Positions 1-5,460 of a stretch of DNA of 9,214 nt are shown in pieces. The position numbers and the translations under genes are program-made. Origin of the DNA: an uncultured Collinsella sp. GTDB lineage: Bacteria; Actinomycetota; Coriobacteriia; Coriobacteriales; Coriobacteriaceae. The stretch is from positions 1 to 9,214 of the forward strand of contig CABUDJ010000075.1 in the NCBI GenBank assembly GCA_902490325.1. Reading direction: 5' to 3'. Below the pieces are notes generated by a model. The model was not told where the DNA came from. It ran no database searches and saw nothing but the letters and a program-made list of their open reading frames with translations. The first letter of the stretch is position 1, and each line of letters begins with the position of its first letter.

Positions 1-139
1 AGCGACATCATGGATGTCCTGCGCGAGGCGCGGCGGGCGTGGGGCCGAGCCATTCGCGGTGGCATAGATGCTGCTAGTGTAGCACGCTCGGGTGCATGGG
101 GAGGATAGCGGGATGCGAGGCTGTCTGTCTGGTTTGGTC
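1..139. other. Left-edge stretch, no confident gene
   Basis: I see no confident gene here. One forward frame is open from the window edge to a TAG at 106-108 (35 codons, ending ARSGAWGG), so it could be the tail of an upstream forward gene, but nothing in it is recognisable. A small inverted repeat, TGCTA-GTG-TAGCA, lies at 72-84. On the reverse strand it contains TGC-TACACT, which resembles an extended -10 box that would fire leftward out of the window, but no -35 box is visible. No terminator hairpin is evident for the reverse-strand gene that ends at 140. Confidence 0.3.
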
Positions 140-856
140 TTAGCGCTTCTTCTTGTTCTTCTTCTGCTTGCGCTGCTTGCCTTTGGTCTCCTGGGGCTTG
201 TCGCCCTGCTTGGCCTCGGCGGCGGCCTTCTCGGCCTTCATCTTCTTGCGTTTGGTCTCGATGCGGAGTTTTTTGTTGATGCGCGCCTTGAGGAAGGGGC
301 CAAACTGCTCGGCATCGCCGCGAACAAAGGTGTCCTTGGGGATCGTCACGCCCTGGTCGGCGAACATAGCCACAAAGATGCGCTCGCCGTCGAGCACGTG
401 GTCGAGCTTCTCAAACGGGAAGAACTGCGACTTGCCGCTCTTGCCCCAGACCATCAGGCCGTCCTCGTTGGCGGCGACGCGGCGGTAGCGGCCACCCATG
501 GACTCGTCTGCCTCGACGGCGTCGATAAAGTCGCGGGCGAGGGTGTGGTGCAGGTTTTTGCTCCACCAGGCCAAAAAGGCGCCGAATATGATCAGGACGA
601 CGCCGAACTTGATCCAGTTGCCGCCGGCCACCAGCATGCCAATGCCGAGCAGCGCGGCAATTGCCGCGGCGACATACAGCGAACCGCGACGCCTGGGCGA
701 GGCGACCAGGCGGGCGAAGTCGGTGACCAGGTCGTTTTCGTACTGGTACTCGTTGAGGTACAGGATGCCGTCGTCGGCTGCGGCCTGCTCTTCGAGCGCG
801 ACCTCGACCTGGTCGGCTGCTTCGGAGGGGACGAGGTTGCTCTCTGCGTCTGCCAT
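140..856 (-). CDS. YcxB-like two-helix membrane protein
   Basis: This encodes a 238-residue membrane protein of unknown role. The N-terminus is acidic (residues 1-30). Two hydrophobic helices follow at about 59-79 and 82-98, separated by only a few residues, so both ends of the pair should face the cytoplasm. Residues about 140-190 carry a beta-rich segment with the pattern seen at the C-terminus of YcxB-like proteins: an F-F-P-F stretch, then a run ending in V-T-I-P-K-D-T-F, then a short helix. The tail from about 193 onward is extremely rich in Lys, Arg and Gln, typical of a disordered, positively charged cytoplasmic tail that could touch nucleic acid or acidic lipid. The start is supported by AGGAGT at 866-871 on the reverse strand, about nine bases before the ATG. 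The gene is divergent from dnaX. The YcxB assignment is pattern recognition only; the membrane topology is clearer than the family. Confidence 0.82.
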   Translation of the reverse strand: MADAESNLVPSEAADQVEVALEEQAAADDGILYLNEYQYENDLVTDFARLVASPRRRGSLYVAAAIAALLGIGMLVAGGNWIKFGVVLIIFGAFLAWWSKNLHHTLARDFIDAVEADESMGGRYRRVAANEDGLMVWGKSGKSQFFPFEKLDHVLDGERIFVAMFADQGVTIPKDTFVRGDAEQFGPFLKARINKKLRIETKRKKMKAEKAAAEAKQGDKPQETKGKQRKQKKNKKKR

Positions 857-897
857 GCTCTTTGGACTCCTATCGCGGCGGGCTCGCCGTACGGGTT

Positions 898-956
898 ATT
901 ATGAATGAAGTATGCCGTGCGACCGCATGGCCGTCGCGGCAACAAGACTCAGTATA
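898..956 (-). promoter_or_regulatory. Candidate -10 boxes for the YcxB-like gene
   Basis: The divergent spacer between the YcxB-like gene and dnaX is 115 bp long. Read on the reverse strand it holds two -10-like hexamers, TATACT (951-956) and CATAAT (898-903). Neither has a convincing -35 box at 16-18 bp. On the forward strand no good dnaX promoter is visible; TATACC at 953-958 is too close to the dnaX ribosome binding site to be the natural choice. Treat this as a weak suggestion. Confidence 0.25.
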
Positions 957-959
957 CCC

Positions 960-966
960 GGGGGAG
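960..966 (+). promoter_or_regulatory. dnaX ribosome binding site (decides start)
   Basis: GGGGGAG lies five bases before the ATG at 972. The protein from that ATG begins MESLYRKYRP, the usual beginning of DnaX. The reading frame also contains upstream ATGs (912 and 927), but these add 15-20 unconserved residues and have no comparable ribosome binding site. Confidence 0.75.
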
Positions 967-971
967 CACCC

Positions 972-3449
972 ATGGAATCGTTGTACCGAAAGTATCGCCC
1001 GCTCACCTTCGACTCCGTGGTGGGCCAGCAGCATATCGTCTCGACGCTCGAGCACGCCATCACCGAGGGGCGCCTGTCCCACGCCTACCTGTTCTGCGGA
1101 CCGCGCGGCACGGGCAAGACCACCATGGCGCGCATTCTGGCCAAGGCGCTGCTGTGCCGCAATGCCGAGGCGGCGCGCGCCGAGGGTGCAAGCGGCTGCA
1201 TGCCCGACGGTACTTGCGAGGAGTGCGAGCTCATTGCCGAGGGCAACCACCCCGATGTCTACGAGCTCGATGCCGCAAGCCGTACCGGCGTGGACAACGT
1301 GCGCGAGGAGATCATCAACTCCGTCAACTTTGCCCCGGTGCGCGGCAAGTACAAGATTTATATCATCGACGAGGTTCACATGCTCACGACGGCGGCGTTC
1401 AACGCGCTGCTCAAGACGCTCGAAGAGCCGCCGGCGCACGTGATCTTTGTGCTGTGCACCACCGATCCGCAAAAGATTCTGGAGACCATCCTCTCGCGCT
1501 GCCAGCGCTTCGATTTCCACCGCATCGGCAACGAGGATATCGAACATCGCCTGTCCTACGTGTGTGAGCAGGAGGGCTTCGATTACGACGACGAGGCGCT
1601 GGCCATCGTGGCGCGCCATGCCAAGGGCGGCATGCGCGACGCGCTTTCCACACTGGAGCAGCTGAGCGTTTTTGGCAACGGAGCCGTGCACGCGGACGAT
1701 GCCCGCTCACTTTTGGGCGAGGTTTCGGACCAGATCCTGGGCGAGTTTGCCCGCGCCATCGCCGAGCGTGATATTGCTGAGCTCTATGGGATCATTCGCG
1801 CGCAGGTCGAGGAGGGCAATGACCTGCTTGAGCTGACGCGCGACCTGGTGGCGCACGTGCGCGACGTGTATGTGGCCTGCGTTGCCGGTGCCCGTGCCGA
1901 GCTGTTTGAGGGCGGGGCCGAGCAGGCCGAGGCGCTTGCTGCCGAGGCTGCTGCCTTTGGCGAGCATCCGGCCGACCGTCTGGCCCGCGTGCTGACGGTG
2001 CTCGACGATGCCGCGCTGGAGATGAGGGGCGCGAGCGACGTGCGCCTGGTGCTCGAGATCGCCTGCACGCGTCTGGCACGTCCCGAGGCTGATTTAACGA
2101 TTGAGGCATTGGCCGAGCGTGTGGCACGCTTGGAGGCCATGGTTGCCAACGGCGCCGTGCCGGCGAGCGTGGCCGCTGCTCAGGCCGCCGCGCCTGCAAC
2201 TGTCGCGGCTGCTCCTGCGACGACGCAACAGCCGACGTTGATCTCGGGCACCCGAGCTGACGCTCCGGCAGCATCCGCTGCTCCCGCCGCTGCGTCTGCG
2301 CGCCAGGGCGGCATGCCCTGGGACCGAGGCACTGCCGCTCCGGCGACCCAGCCTGCGCCCGCGTCGACCCCCAAGCCCACCGCGCCCGCGCCTCAGCCTG
2401 CCCCGGCTCCGATGTCCCAGCCCACCGCCGCTCCGGCTCCCGCACCTGCCGCTGCGCCGGCGCCTAAGCCCCAGCCCAACAATGCCGCCCAGGTTGCTGC
2501 CGCCGGTACTGCCGAGGCGCCCGCGGTCGAGAACGCCGGAGAGCTGCAGCGCAAATGGGCCGAGGTCGTCGAGCGCGTCAAGGCGCGTCAGGCTTCCTAC
2601 GCAGGGCTTTTGCTCAACGCCCGCGCCACGGCCGACGACGGCTCTAAGCTCACGGTTTCGTTCCCCGCGGGTTCGACCTTTGCCATCAAGATGCTCGGCC
2701 GCGCTGACACGCAATCGGTGGTCCTGCCGACGGTCTGCGCGGTCTTCGGTCGTCGCACCGTCGACTATGTCCTGGATGGGGGTGGCACGCCGGCTCCTCA
2801 ACATGAGGAGCATTCTCCATCTGCACGGGCTGCGGCATCTGCGGACCCGCAACCCGTGTCCTCGGCGGCCCCTGCATCCTCGAGCGCCAGCGCGCAGCAG
2901 CAAGCGGCGCCGATAGCGGCACCGACCCCATCGGCGCCTAAGCCCGTCGCGCCCAAACCTGCTGCCCCGGCGCCCGCACCCAAGCCTGTCGCGCCCGCGC
3001 CCAAGTCATCCGACCTGGGCAAGGCTCCCTGGTTACGTTCCGACAATCCCGCCGGTGCTCCTGCCACGGGTAAGCTCCCGACCGAGCCCGCACCCCGTGC
3101 GCCCGAGCCCTCGGCTGCCCCTAAGGCTCGGCCTGTCGCGCAGTCCGCGCCGTGGGAATCCGAGCAGGTGCCCTACGACGACGCTATGGTCGGCGGCTTC
3201 GCTGTCGATGCGAGCGGGGACGATCTGCCTCCGTTCGACGTGCCGGGTGCGGCGTCCGCGCCCAAGTCCGCTGCAACTGCCCCCAAAGAGGAGGGCGCTC
3301 CTGGAGCTCCCTGGGAGTCCAACCCCGGTGCGGGCAGCCCCTTCGGCCATCAGGGTGCAGCCCCGAGCATCCCGCAGACCGAGGACGAGGCCAAAGCCCT
3401 CATCCGCAGCGTCTTCGGCCAGTCCACCATCTTCAAACCGGTGGAGTAA
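972..3449 (+). CDS. dnaX: DNA polymerase III subunit tau (DnaX)
   Basis: The 825-residue tau subunit of the clamp loader, the ATP-driven complex that places the beta clamp on primed DNA and links the polymerase to the helicase. The AAA+ core is intact: opening MESLYRKYRP, Walker A GPRGTGKTT (43-51), zinc-binding cysteines C62, C76, C82 and C85, Walker B with DEVH (133-136), sensor-1 segment CTTDPQK (162-168) and the SRC arginine finger R176. The clamp-loader collar follows to about residue 390. A long Ala/Pro-rich linker covers about 395-515, then a folded domain (about 517-605, starting near LQRKWAEVVERV), then a second Ala/Pro-rich linker (about 610-810) and a short conserved-looking tail. 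The protein is longer than the roughly 560-640 residues common elsewhere, and the extra length is in the linkers. The linkers contain four spaced PW motifs (W450, W687, W728, W781). I saw no A-rich slippery site for making a short gamma form. Confidence 0.98.
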   Translation: MESLYRKYRPLTFDSVVGQQHIVSTLEHAITEGRLSHAYLFCGPRGTGKTTMARILAKALLCRNAEAARAEGASGCMPDGTCEECELIAEGNHPDVYELDAASRTGVDNVREEIINSVNFAPVRGKYKIYIIDEVHMLTTAAFNALLKTLEEPPAHVIFVLCTTDPQKILETILSRCQRFDFHRIGNEDIEHRLSYVCEQEGFDYDDEALAIVARHAKGGMRDALSTLEQLSVFGNGAVHADDARSLLGEVSDQILGEFARAIAERDIAELYGIIRAQVEEGNDLLELTRDLVAHVRDVYVACVAGARAELFEGGAEQAEALAAEAAAFGEHPADRLARVLTVLDDAALEMRGASDVRLVLEIACTRLARPEADLTIEALAERVARLEAMVANGAVPASVAAAQAAAPATVAAAPATTQQPTLISGTRADAPAASAAPAAASARQGGMPWDRGTAAPATQPAPASTPKPTAPAPQPAPAPMSQPTAAPAPAPAAAPAPKPQPNNAAQVAAAGTAEAPAVENAGELQRKWAEVVERVKARQASYAGLLLNARATADDGSKLTVSFPAGSTFAIKMLGRADTQSVVLPTVCAVFGRRTVDYVLDGGGTPAPQHEEHSPSARAAASADPQPVSSAAPASSSASAQQQAAPIAAPTPSAPKPVAPKPAAPAPAPKPVAPAPKSSDLGKAPWLRSDNPAGAPATGKLPTEPAPRAPEPSAAPKARPVAQSAPWESEQVPYDDAMVGGFAVDASGDDLPPFDVPGAASAPKSAATAPKEEGAPGAPWESNPGAGSPFGHQGAAPSIPQTEDEAKALIRSVFGQSTIFKPVE
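2934..3005 (+). repeat. Degenerate Pro/Ala/Lys repeat inside dnaX
   Basis: Residues 655-678 of DnaX are an internally repetitive stretch: APKPVAPKPAAP is followed by a second near-copy, APAPKPVAPAPK. At the DNA level this is built of GCC/CCC/AAG-type codons and is the most repetitive part of the second linker. Such a stretch should be an extended, flexible tether and is a likely site of length variation between strains. Confidence 0.7.
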
Positions 3450-3470
3450 CCGTGCGGGCGGGTATGCTGC

Positions 3471-3944
3471 TCAAGAAGAGATCTCTTTGCCCGGGCGCAT
3501 CTGTATTTCGGACATGTGCAACGCGGTGCCGCGTATCTCGCATTCGAGCAGACAGGTACGTGACGGTCGGCCTAGGATGCTGAGGTCGATACGATACGTC
3601 GCATGGCTGTCCGTGTGCTCGACTTGCTCGGCGTTGACGGTTGCTCCGATTGTCAAGAAAGCGCCTAGTTCGGCATCGACAATCTTGGAGTCCTTTATCT
3701 TGACCTTGAACTCTTGGTAGAGGGACGGGCTGTTGTAGTAAATGGTTCGAGTTCCGTCGGTGCACTCATCGGTCGCTTCCCATTTGACGATGGGCTGGTC
3801 CGAGCTGGCTATCAGTAGTTCTGCTCCAAAGGCTATAGCATGGGTGATGATAACCAGTAATGCCCAGCCGACAAAGAGATAGAGAACCACATATGCAACG
3901 GGGTGTTTTGAGCGGATGTTTTGGAGCACGTCGGGGGCATTCAT
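3471..3944 (-). CDS. Small membrane-anchored hypothetical protein
   Basis: I do not recognise this 157-residue protein. One strong hydrophobic helix covers about residues 15-45 (rich in V, L, A and I). About 110 residues follow that look beta-rich and would lie outside the cytoplasm if the helix is an N-in anchor. They contain C60, C131 and C135. The start at 3944 is chosen because GGAGG (3951-3955 on the reverse strand) sits six bases before it; a start ten codons upstream has no such site. The gene faces dnaX convergently, with 21 bp between the two stop codons, and is transcribed away from ybaB. Its base composition is visibly less GC-rich than dnaX, ybaB or recR, with more A- and T-ending codons, which suggests a later arrival in a conserved neighbourhood. 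Its function is unknown. Confidence 0.8.
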   Translation of the reverse strand: MNAPDVLQNIRSKHPVAYVVLYLFVGWALLVIITHAIAFGAELLIASSDQPIVKWEATDECTDGTRTIYYNSPSLYQEFKVKIKDSKIVDAELGAFLTIGATVNAEQVEHTDSHATYRIDLSILGRPSRTCLLECEIRGTALHMSEIQMRPGKEISS

Positions 3945-3950
3945 GGGGCA

Positions 3951-3955
3951 CCTCC
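3951..3955 (-). promoter_or_regulatory. Ribosome binding site deciding start at 3944
   Basis: GGAGG on the reverse strand, six bases before the ATG whose first base is 3944. It would lie inside the coding region if translation began at the upstream ATG (3974), so it favours the shorter 157-residue product. Confidence 0.7.
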
Positions 3956-3978
3956 AAATTGCTGTCTGTGACAATCAA

Positions 3979-3984
3979 ATTATA
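3979..3984 (-). promoter_or_regulatory. Candidate -10 box for the small membrane protein
   Basis: On the reverse strand 3984-3979 reads TATAAT, a perfect -10 hexamer, 34 bases before the start codon at 3944. A transcript would begin near 3972 and have a short leader carrying the GGAGG site. No convincing -35 hexamer is found 16-18 bp further upstream, so the call depends on the -10 match and its good position. Confidence 0.5.
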
Positions 3985-4087
3985 CCCTGCCATCATGAGC
4001 GCCGCCTCGAGCAGCGGTTCGGCATTTTGTTATCTAGCTGGATGCAGAAAATGTCGGATTCCGGCTCTACAAGATTTAGCTTTCAAT

Positions 4088-4122
4088 ATTATGCAGATGC
4101 GAATTATTCAACTTCGCATAAT
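4088..4122. repeat. Nested inverted repeats in AT-rich core
   Basis: Two alternative perfect pairings share the same bases. ATGCGAA (4097-4103) matches TTCGCAT (4113-4119) across a nine-base loop. ATTATGC (4088-4094) matches GCATAAT (4116-4122) across a 21-base loop. The two stems cannot form together, because both use 4116-4119. No T-run follows, so this does not look like an intrinsic terminator. Confidence 0.6.
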
Positions 4123-4200
4123 CTTTGGGTGCGGTTTGCACTCCAGGACATGTATATCGACTGAGGTAGCGTGTCCGCCCCGCTTGCTTGCCCCGCGCCG

Positions 4201-4209
4201 TGGTACGAT
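4201..4209 (+). promoter_or_regulatory. Candidate extended -10 for ybaB-recR
   Basis: TGG-TACGAT at 4201-4209 fits an extended -10 element (TGn followed by TAnnnT), followed by a T-run. It would start transcription near 4216 and give ybaB-recR a leader of about 70 bases. Upstream, CTTG-containing sequence near 4183-4190 is at best a poor -35. A separate promoter is expected because the gene before ybaB points the other way. Confidence 0.4.
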
Positions 4210-4257
4210 TTTTGAGTTTGAAAGTCCCGCCGCGCTCCGGCTGCCCTTGCAGCTCGG

Positions 4258-4271
4258 CGTGCGGCCGCACG
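4258..4271. repeat. 14-bp perfect palindrome before ybaB
   Basis: CGTGCGGCCGCACG is perfectly self-complementary over 14 bp and ends one base before the ybaB ribosome binding site AAAGGAG (4273-4279). A second small stem, GCTGC-CCTT-GCAGC, lies just upstream (about 4240-4253). In RNA these could tuck in the leader next to the ribosome binding site. In DNA the palindrome could be an operator. Neither role is shown. Confidence 0.5.
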
Positions 4272-4284
4272 TAAAGGAGCCATC

Positions 4285-4605
4285 ATGGCCGGTATGAACA
4301 TGCAGCAGATGATGAAGCAGGCTCGCAAGATGCAGGAGCAGCTTGCCGCCGCGCAGGAGAACCTCAAGTCCCAGACCGTCGACGCCTCTGCCGGCGGCGG
4401 TATGGTCAAGGTGACCGTTAACGGCGAGATGGAGCTCGTCAACCTTACCATCGACCCCGATGCCCTCGATCCCGAGGACGTCGATATGCTGCAGGACATG
4501 ATCATGGCTGCCGTCAACGAGGCCGTCCGCGGCGTTAACGAGCTCGCCAACAAGCAGATGGGCGCCATCACCGGCGGCCTCAACATCCCGGGCATGCCGT
4601 TCTAA
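4285..4605 (+). CDS. ybaB: YbaB/EbfC nucleoid-associated protein
   Basis: This 106-residue protein matches the YbaB/EbfC family in length and layout. These proteins are small dimers that bind DNA and help organise the nucleoid. An N-terminal amphipathic helix full of Met, Gln and Lys (about 4-35, M-M-K-Q-A-R-K-M-Q-E-Q) leads into a beta sheet (about 35-62, with GGGMVKVTVNGEMELVNLTI) and a C-terminal helix (about 70-95). The end GGLNIPGMPF is typical of the family. AAAGGAG sits five bases before the ATG. recR follows 13 bases after the stop, the widespread ybaB-recR pairing, and the two are probably co-transcribed. In most genomes dnaX comes directly before this gene; here a reverse-strand gene intervenes. 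Confidence 0.97.
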   Translation: MAGMNMQQMMKQARKMQEQLAAAQENLKSQTVDASAGGGMVKVTVNGEMELVNLTIDPDALDPEDVDMLQDMIMAAVNEAVRGVNELANKQMGAITGGLNIPGMPF

Positions 4606-4618
4606 GACACGCATATAT

Positions 4619-5215
4619 ATGAGTGCGAATCACAGTCTGCAAAAACTGCTCGATGAGCTGGGCCGCCTGCCGGGTATTGGTCCCAAGTCAGCTCAGCGCA
4701 TCGCCTATTACCTGTTGGAGGCTGACGCCGAGGAGGCGCGCCGCCTGGCCGAGGCCATCCTGGAGGTTAAGCAGGAGGTTCACTTTTGCAGCCGCTGCTT
4801 TAACTACGCCACGGCCGACGAGTGCTCCATCTGCCAGGATTCGATGCGCGACACCACTCGCATTTGCGTGGTGGGCGAGCCGCGCGACGTCCAGGCGATC
4901 GAGCGCACGGGCAGCTACCACGGTCTCTACCACGTATTGGGCGGCGTGATCAGCCCCATGGACAAGATTGGCCCCGAGCAGCTGCACATTCGCGAGCTGC
5001 TGGCACGCTTGGGTCACGAGGACATCCACGAGGTCATCATCGCCACCAACCCCAATATTGAGGGCGAGACCACGGCGAGCTACCTGGCCCGCACTATCAA
5101 GCCGCTGGGCGTCGAGGTGTCGCGTCTGGCGAGTGGTCTGCCCGTGGGCGGCGACCTGGAGTATGCCGACGAGCTTACGCTCGGGCGCGCCATTGAGGCC
5201 CGTCGCACGATTTAG
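4619..5215 (+). CDS. recR: Recombination mediator protein RecR
   Basis: RecR, 198 residues, the usual length. With RecO (and RecF) it helps RecA load onto single-stranded DNA at gaps during recombinational repair. All family marks are present: helix-hairpin-helix LPGIGPKSAQR (17-27); a four-cysteine zinc site C57, C60, C69, C72; a Toprim domain starting ICVVGEPRD (82-90) and continuing to ATNPNIEGETTA; and the C-terminal signature SRLASGLPVGGDLEYAD. The start codon is preceded by an AT-rich run and not by a clear ribosome binding site. The ybaB stop is only 13 bases upstream, so translation probably depends on ribosomes finishing ybaB. The gene is followed by a hairpin at 5253-5282 and then a long non-coding spacer. 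Confidence 0.98.
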   Translation: MSANHSLQKLLDELGRLPGIGPKSAQRIAYYLLEADAEEARRLAEAILEVKQEVHFCSRCFNYATADECSICQDSMRDTTRICVVGEPRDVQAIERTGSYHGLYHVLGGVISPMDKIGPEQLHIRELLARLGHEDIHEVIIATNPNIEGETTASYLARTIKPLGVEVSRLASGLPVGGDLEYADELTLGRAIEARRTI

Positions 5216-5252
5216 GTGGCGAGCCTGCTCCTGCCGTATGTTTTCCTCGCGA

Positions 5253-5282
5253 CGCACGGGGTAGTCATAATTTCCCTGTGCG
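5253..5282 (+). other. Hairpin downstream of recR
   Basis: CGCACGGGG (5253-5261) pairs with CCCTGTGCG (5274-5282) over nine base pairs, with one G-T wobble and a 12-base AT-rich loop. It begins 38 bases after the recR stop. It has no T-run immediately after it, so it may be a 3'-end stabilising structure and not a true intrinsic terminator. A weaker hairpin, GGATGC / GCATCC, lies at 5332-5351 and is followed by TTAATTT. Confidence 0.45.
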
Positions 5283-5290
5283 ACTGTAAG

Positions 5291-5306
5291 TTTGTTGTGC
5301 AACAAA
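5291..5306. repeat. Palindrome, first copy (operator-like)
   Basis: TTTGTTG-TG-CAACAAA is a perfect inverted repeat with seven-base arms and a two-base centre. Its core GTTGTGCAAC (5294-5303) differs by one base from a second palindrome at 5367-5376. Compact inverted repeats of this sort are typical of dimeric repressor sites, but no regulator gene lies in the window. Confidence 0.45.
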
Positions 5307-5366
5307 GATGCTTTGTATCCGCTTATCGCATGGATGCTTCCACTCGCATCCTTAATTTGCTCATTC

Positions 5367-5376
5367 GTTGCGCAAC
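5367..5376. repeat. Palindrome, second copy (operator-like)
   Basis: GTTGCGCAAC is perfectly palindromic over 10 bp and matches the core of the repeat at 5291-5306 except for one base. It overlaps the TTGCGC that is the best -35 candidate for the signalling operon, which would suit a repressor site. Confidence 0.4.
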
Positions 5377-5398
5377 CTTTTGGGTTCGCTGATACACT
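5368..5398 (+). promoter_or_regulatory. Candidate promoter of the signalling operon
   Basis: An extended -10, TGA-TACACT, lies at 5390-5398 (hexamer 5393-5398). The best -35 is TTGCGC at 5368-5373, giving a 19-bp spacer, longer than ideal. Transcription would begin near 5405 and run into the terminator hairpin at 5421 before reaching the first gene. No promoter fits between that terminator and the start codon at 5461. Confidence 0.4.
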
Positions 5399-5420
5399 CA
5401 AATATGGATTCGAATGAATG

Positions 5421-5447
5421 CGCCGCTCCCGAGCGGCGTGTTTTTGT
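5421..5447 (+). terminator. Intrinsic terminator before the signalling operon
   Basis: CGCCGCTC-CC-GAGCGGCG (5421-5438) is an eight-base-pair, nearly all-GC stem (in RNA probably seven pairs with a CCCG-type loop). It is followed by TGTTTTTGTT. This is a textbook Rho-independent terminator. It lies 205 bases after the recR stop, so it could end the ybaB-recR transcript. It also lies only 13 bases before the next start codon, so it sits in that gene's leader. Confidence 0.85.
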
Positions 5448-5460
5448 TGGAGGAGAACGC

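Larger units (their letters stand above)
3945..4284. other. AT-richer intergenic stretch with hairpins
   Basis: This 340-bp gap separates the divergent small membrane gene and ybaB. It holds the reverse-strand promoter and ribosome binding site near 3951-3984, a markedly AT-rich core around 4020-4130, three consecutive inverted repeats (4097-4119, 4127-4143, 4146-4176), and the ybaB leader. Short open frames cross it on both strands, but none has a ribosome binding site plus a recognisable product. No tRNA fold was seen. No SRP RNA was seen either; that gene often lies near dnaX, but the expected GGAAG loop sequence is absent. Confidence 0.6.

Noticed and set aside
92..904. A 270-codon forward open frame opposite the YcxB-like gene
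   Set aside because: Its Leu-rich start is the antisense of the Lys-rich tail. The reverse-strand gene has a good ribosome binding site, two membrane helices and a domain pattern.
870..1691. A 273-codon reverse-strand open frame opposite dnaX
   Set aside because: It covers the conserved AAA+ core of dnaX, and its translation has no family resemblance.
972..3449. Programmed frameshift in dnaX giving a gamma subunit
   Set aside because: No A-AAA-AAG-like slippery run or long A/T homopolymer was found in the gene.
3476..3487. Perfect 12-bp palindrome AAGAGATCTCTT between the convergent genes
   Set aside because: It is inside the end of the reverse-strand coding region, has no loop and no following T-run, and can arise by chance.
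3916..4164. An 82-codon forward frame in the dnaX-ybaB gap
   Set aside because: It starts inside the opposite-strand gene, lacks a ribosome binding site and resembles no known protein; its AT-rich end corresponds to the hairpin region.
4020..4284. Possible SRP RNA gene near dnaX
   Set aside because: The characteristic GGAAG-type loop and long complementary arms are not present on either strand.
4108..4614. A 168-codon reverse-strand frame over ybaB
   Set aside because: It is antisense to an unmistakable YbaB protein, and nothing in the translation is recognisable.
5368..5460. An upstream TTG start that would extend the secreted protein by 31 residues
   Set aside because: It has no ribosome binding site, would place the terminator hairpin within the coding region, and adds a polar segment ahead of the signal-like helix.
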